Source: an uncultured Victivallaceae bacterium (lineage in GTDB: Bacteria > Verrucomicrobiota > Lentisphaeria > Victivallales > Victivallaceae). Taken from it: DNA of 64,000 nucleotides. Positions within the stretch are counted from its first letter, which is position 1; each line of letters opens with the position of its first letter. The notes beneath the pieces are model-generated. The model did no database searches and had not been told where the DNA came from. It saw only the letters and a program-made list of their open reading frames with translations. The translations under genes and the position numbers were made by a program. The stretch covers positions 89,793 to 153,792 of the forward strand of contig CALXXL010000005.1 of the NCBI GenBank assembly GCA_944392655.1. Direction: 5' to 3'. Positions 62,176 through 64,000 of the stretch are shown piece after piece.

Positions 62176-63882
62176 ATGGTGAAAGGTAAAATTACTACTC
62201 TGATTGCGGCCGCATTGGTATTGCTGACGACAATACTTAATGCGGAGGAGGCACGCCCGATTCAATGGTGGCCGCGCATCCGCCCGGCAGTTATGCCGAC
62301 CAACCTGAAACAGCTCGCAATACTGGAATTCGCTCCGGAATTGAAATGCGGAGGGGAGACAACAGTTGAAGTGGTGCTGCCGGATGGTATAAAATATCTC
62401 GGCTGCCCCACCGCGTGGATAAATCCGCGCCGCCCCAATGTCCATTCGCTGCCGTTTCCGGAACGTACCGCATATGCTGACAATTATGTTCAGGATGGCA
62501 ATAAACTCAGTTTGCACTTCCCCGCCGGAAGTTTTGAAAAAACTCCGCAGACTTTTCTGCCCATGCTGTTGGATGTGAATACCACGCCGGGAGAGTATAA
62601 TGTTAAAGTTACCTTTAAATCACCGGAGACAGAGTATTGCGAGGATATCGAACTGGTAATTCTGGATGAACTCGACCCGACTCCGTGCGTCAAACCATTG
62701 ATCGTCTGGGATTATCAGGGGACGGATGAAGAGTATCTGCCGATTTTTCTCAACGGATTTACCACTGCGGGATTCAACCGCTTCTACGGCGGAAGAGAAG
62801 AGCTGAAAGGCAAAAAGAGTTCGGTCGATTTTCAGAAAGAGTTTAATACAGAACATGGCGTGGCATTGTCGCTGGATGCAGTTCCGGAATATTTCCGCGA
62901 AAATCCACTCCCGGAAACGGTTGCCGCGCTTATTGATGAAGCCGATTGCGGATGGATGGTCGATAACCCGGATTCAAGCCGGATTATGATCAAAGAATAT
63001 CTGGATTTCGCCTCCGCCGGAAAACCGTTCCAGTACGTTATCCTTGACTGTGAACGCGGCGCATTTAAATCCAACGGAACAAGAATTGTAAACGACCTTA
63101 CCAAATATAACCGCGAACGCTTTGCCCGCCGGTATCAGCTCGAAGCTGTCCCGACTCCGGAGGATATCGCGACAAAATACCGCGATGAGTGGATCGACTA
63201 CTCCTGTAATTTAACCACCGAATATGCCACTATGTTTAACAATATCGTGCGCGAAATTATGCCCGGATGCAGATACGAGGTTTATTCCGGATATCAATAC
63301 AGCAACGGCGATACCAGACAGACATACGCGGTTGACTGGAGTGAACTGACGGACTGCGGTATGGATGCCGCCGGTGCCGGATATTTCGGCTCCCGCAAGG
63401 ATATTGAGGCCACCGCTGAAGCGATCGCGCCCGTACCGCTTATCCCGGCTGAAATGTATATGGAGAACTTCAACACCCCGGGTATCCCGATGCCGCGACT
63501 GAACGTCGGCGAGTTCGCCTACCGGTTGATTGAGACCTATTTGTGGGGCGGATGCAATGGCATGCAGATCTGGCACGGCGGGGTGGTGACCGGCGCCGGG
63601 CTCGCCTCCATCAACATCTTTAAAAACTTTGTCAACGCAACTTCGCCAATCGTGGACGGTGCAGAGGCGGTTCAGGTGGAAGAGGCGCTAAAGGTAATGC
63701 CGAAGGTTCAGGAGGAAAATGTCTATACTTTCCGCAAAGATGGCAAGCTTGCCGCAATCGTTCTCAATCCAACCGCCAAGGATGCGGTAATGCGCGTTTC
63801 CATGAAAGAGGGCGGCAGACCAAAGACGCTGAAAATGAAACCATATTCGTACGAAGTTTTAGAGTTTGATCCGGTAAAATAA
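62176..63882 (+). CDS. Secreted glycosidase-like protein
   Basis: The product is about 568 aa and has a signal peptide (MVKGKITTLIAAALVLLTTILNAEE). The start is placed at 62176 because AAGGAAG lies just upstream. ATGs at 62110 and 62170 are alternatives. A beta-sandwich-like region spans residues 25-170. A probable TIM-barrel follows (VILDCERGAFKSNGTR, MPGCRYEVYSGYQY, LIPAEMYMENFN, LWGGCNGMQIWHGGV), and a small beta domain is last. The layout recalls glycoside hydrolases, but no catalytic pair is certain. Confidence 0.75.
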   Translation: MVKGKITTLIAAALVLLTTILNAEEARPIQWWPRIRPAVMPTNLKQLAILEFAPELKCGGETTVEVVLPDGIKYLGCPTAWINPRRPNVHSLPFPERTAYADNYVQDGNKLSLHFPAGSFEKTPQTFLPMLLDVNTTPGEYNVKVTFKSPETEYCEDIELVILDELDPTPCVKPLIVWDYQGTDEEYLPIFLNGFTTAGFNRFYGGREELKGKKSSVDFQKEFNTEHGVALSLDAVPEYFRENPLPETVAALIDEADCGWMVDNPDSSRIMIKEYLDFASAGKPFQYVILDCERGAFKSNGTRIVNDLTKYNRERFARRYQLEAVPTPEDIATKYRDEWIDYSCNLTTEYATMFNNIVREIMPGCRYEVYSGYQYSNGDTRQTYAVDWSELTDCGMDAAGAGYFGSRKDIEATAEAIAPVPLIPAEMYMENFNTPGIPMPRLNVGEFAYRLIETYLWGGCNGMQIWHGGVVTGAGLASINIFKNFVNATSPIVDGAEAVQVEEALKVMPKVQEENVYTFRKDGKLAAIVLNPTAKDAVMRVSMKEGGRPKTLKMKPYSYEVLEFDPVK

Positions 63883-63898
63883 ACTATTGAAATCATAT

Positions 63899-63933
63899 AA
63901 AAAAAGCCTCCCCGTAAAGAGGAGGCTTTTTTT
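63899..63933 (+). terminator. Intrinsic terminator after the glycosidase-like gene
   Basis: Hairpin AAGCCTCC/GGAGGCTT (63904-63928), flanked by an A run and followed by a T run of seven. Confidence 0.85.
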
Positions 63934-63948
63934 ATATAGCTTAAGCGC

Positions 63949-63972
63949 AAAAAAACTACCGGCTGCGCCGGT
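63949..63972 (-). terminator. Minus-strand terminator at the right edge
   Basis: ACCGGC/GCCGGT hairpin (63958-63972), followed on the minus strand by AG and seven T. It implies a minus-strand gene that ends just beyond the window. Confidence 0.6.
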
Positions 63973-64000
63973 ATGTAGCCGAATAGCTTCAGCTTAAAGG

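Overview
The window looks like chromosomal DNA from a Gram-negative bacterium of the Planctomycetota-Verrucomicrobiota-Chlamydiota group, most likely Lentisphaerota (Victivallales-like). This is inferred from the style of the proteins, not from a marker gene search. The signs are pseudopilin-like secreted proteins with a K/Y-FTLIELL prepilin motif and a C-terminal H-X9-D(G/A) motif, zinc-ribbon proteins anchored by one membrane segment, a zinc-ribbon Ser/Thr kinase, many secreted hydrolases with LamG-like or Ig-like modules, and an lpxA gene showing lipid A synthesis. Base composition is near 50% GC in most genes. It drops sharply at about 4.4-6.4 kb and in parts of 18.3-20.6 kb.

Left part (1-20 kb, accessory). 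A minus-strand operon of three tandem pseudopilin-like genes is followed by two single-pass membrane proteins. Next to it lies a roughly 3-kb segment bracketed by a 105-bp direct repeat that copies the 3' end of the neighbouring 655-aa gene. This segment carries an AT-rich radical SAM/SPASM peptide maturase, a 96-aa Cys-rich candidate precursor peptide with a signal-like N-terminus, and a membrane-anchored protein. I consider this the most interesting part of the window: a RiPP-like system I do not recognise. The maturase reading frame appears broken at a run of nine T residues. Secreted enzymes follow: a toroid-like protein, two beta-lactamase-fold serine hydrolases, a PHP-domain protein with a lectin-like end, a DUF4932-like metallopeptidase and a DJ-1/PfpI protein.

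Middle (20-35 kb). An initiator tRNA-Met with its own promoter and terminator lies downstream of an aminotransferase gene. A PstS-like binding protein comes next. A long plus-strand run then carries a Ser/Thr kinase, a metallophosphoesterase, KtrB/KtrA potassium uptake, pncC, pyrH, lpxA and a class A beta-lactamase-like hydrolase, followed by a MacA/MacB-type efflux set.

Right part (35-64 kb, mostly housekeeping). Two tandem NAGPA-type phosphodiester glycosidases precede a minus-strand series: dus, a PurS-PurL fusion, secA, pyrE, a zinc-ribbon protein and a PtsN-like protein. A dipeptide-epimerase-like enolase stands alone on the plus strand. A second minus series holds ileS, two membrane proteins and tgt. 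The plus strand then carries a PurF-like protein lacking the catalytic Cys, aroA, accD, the SRP RNA, rph, dnaX, ybaB, recR and a secreted glycosidase-like protein. Many genes overlap by 4 bp or sit within 30 bp of each other, and several minus- and plus-strand units have recognisable sigma70-type promoters and intrinsic terminators.
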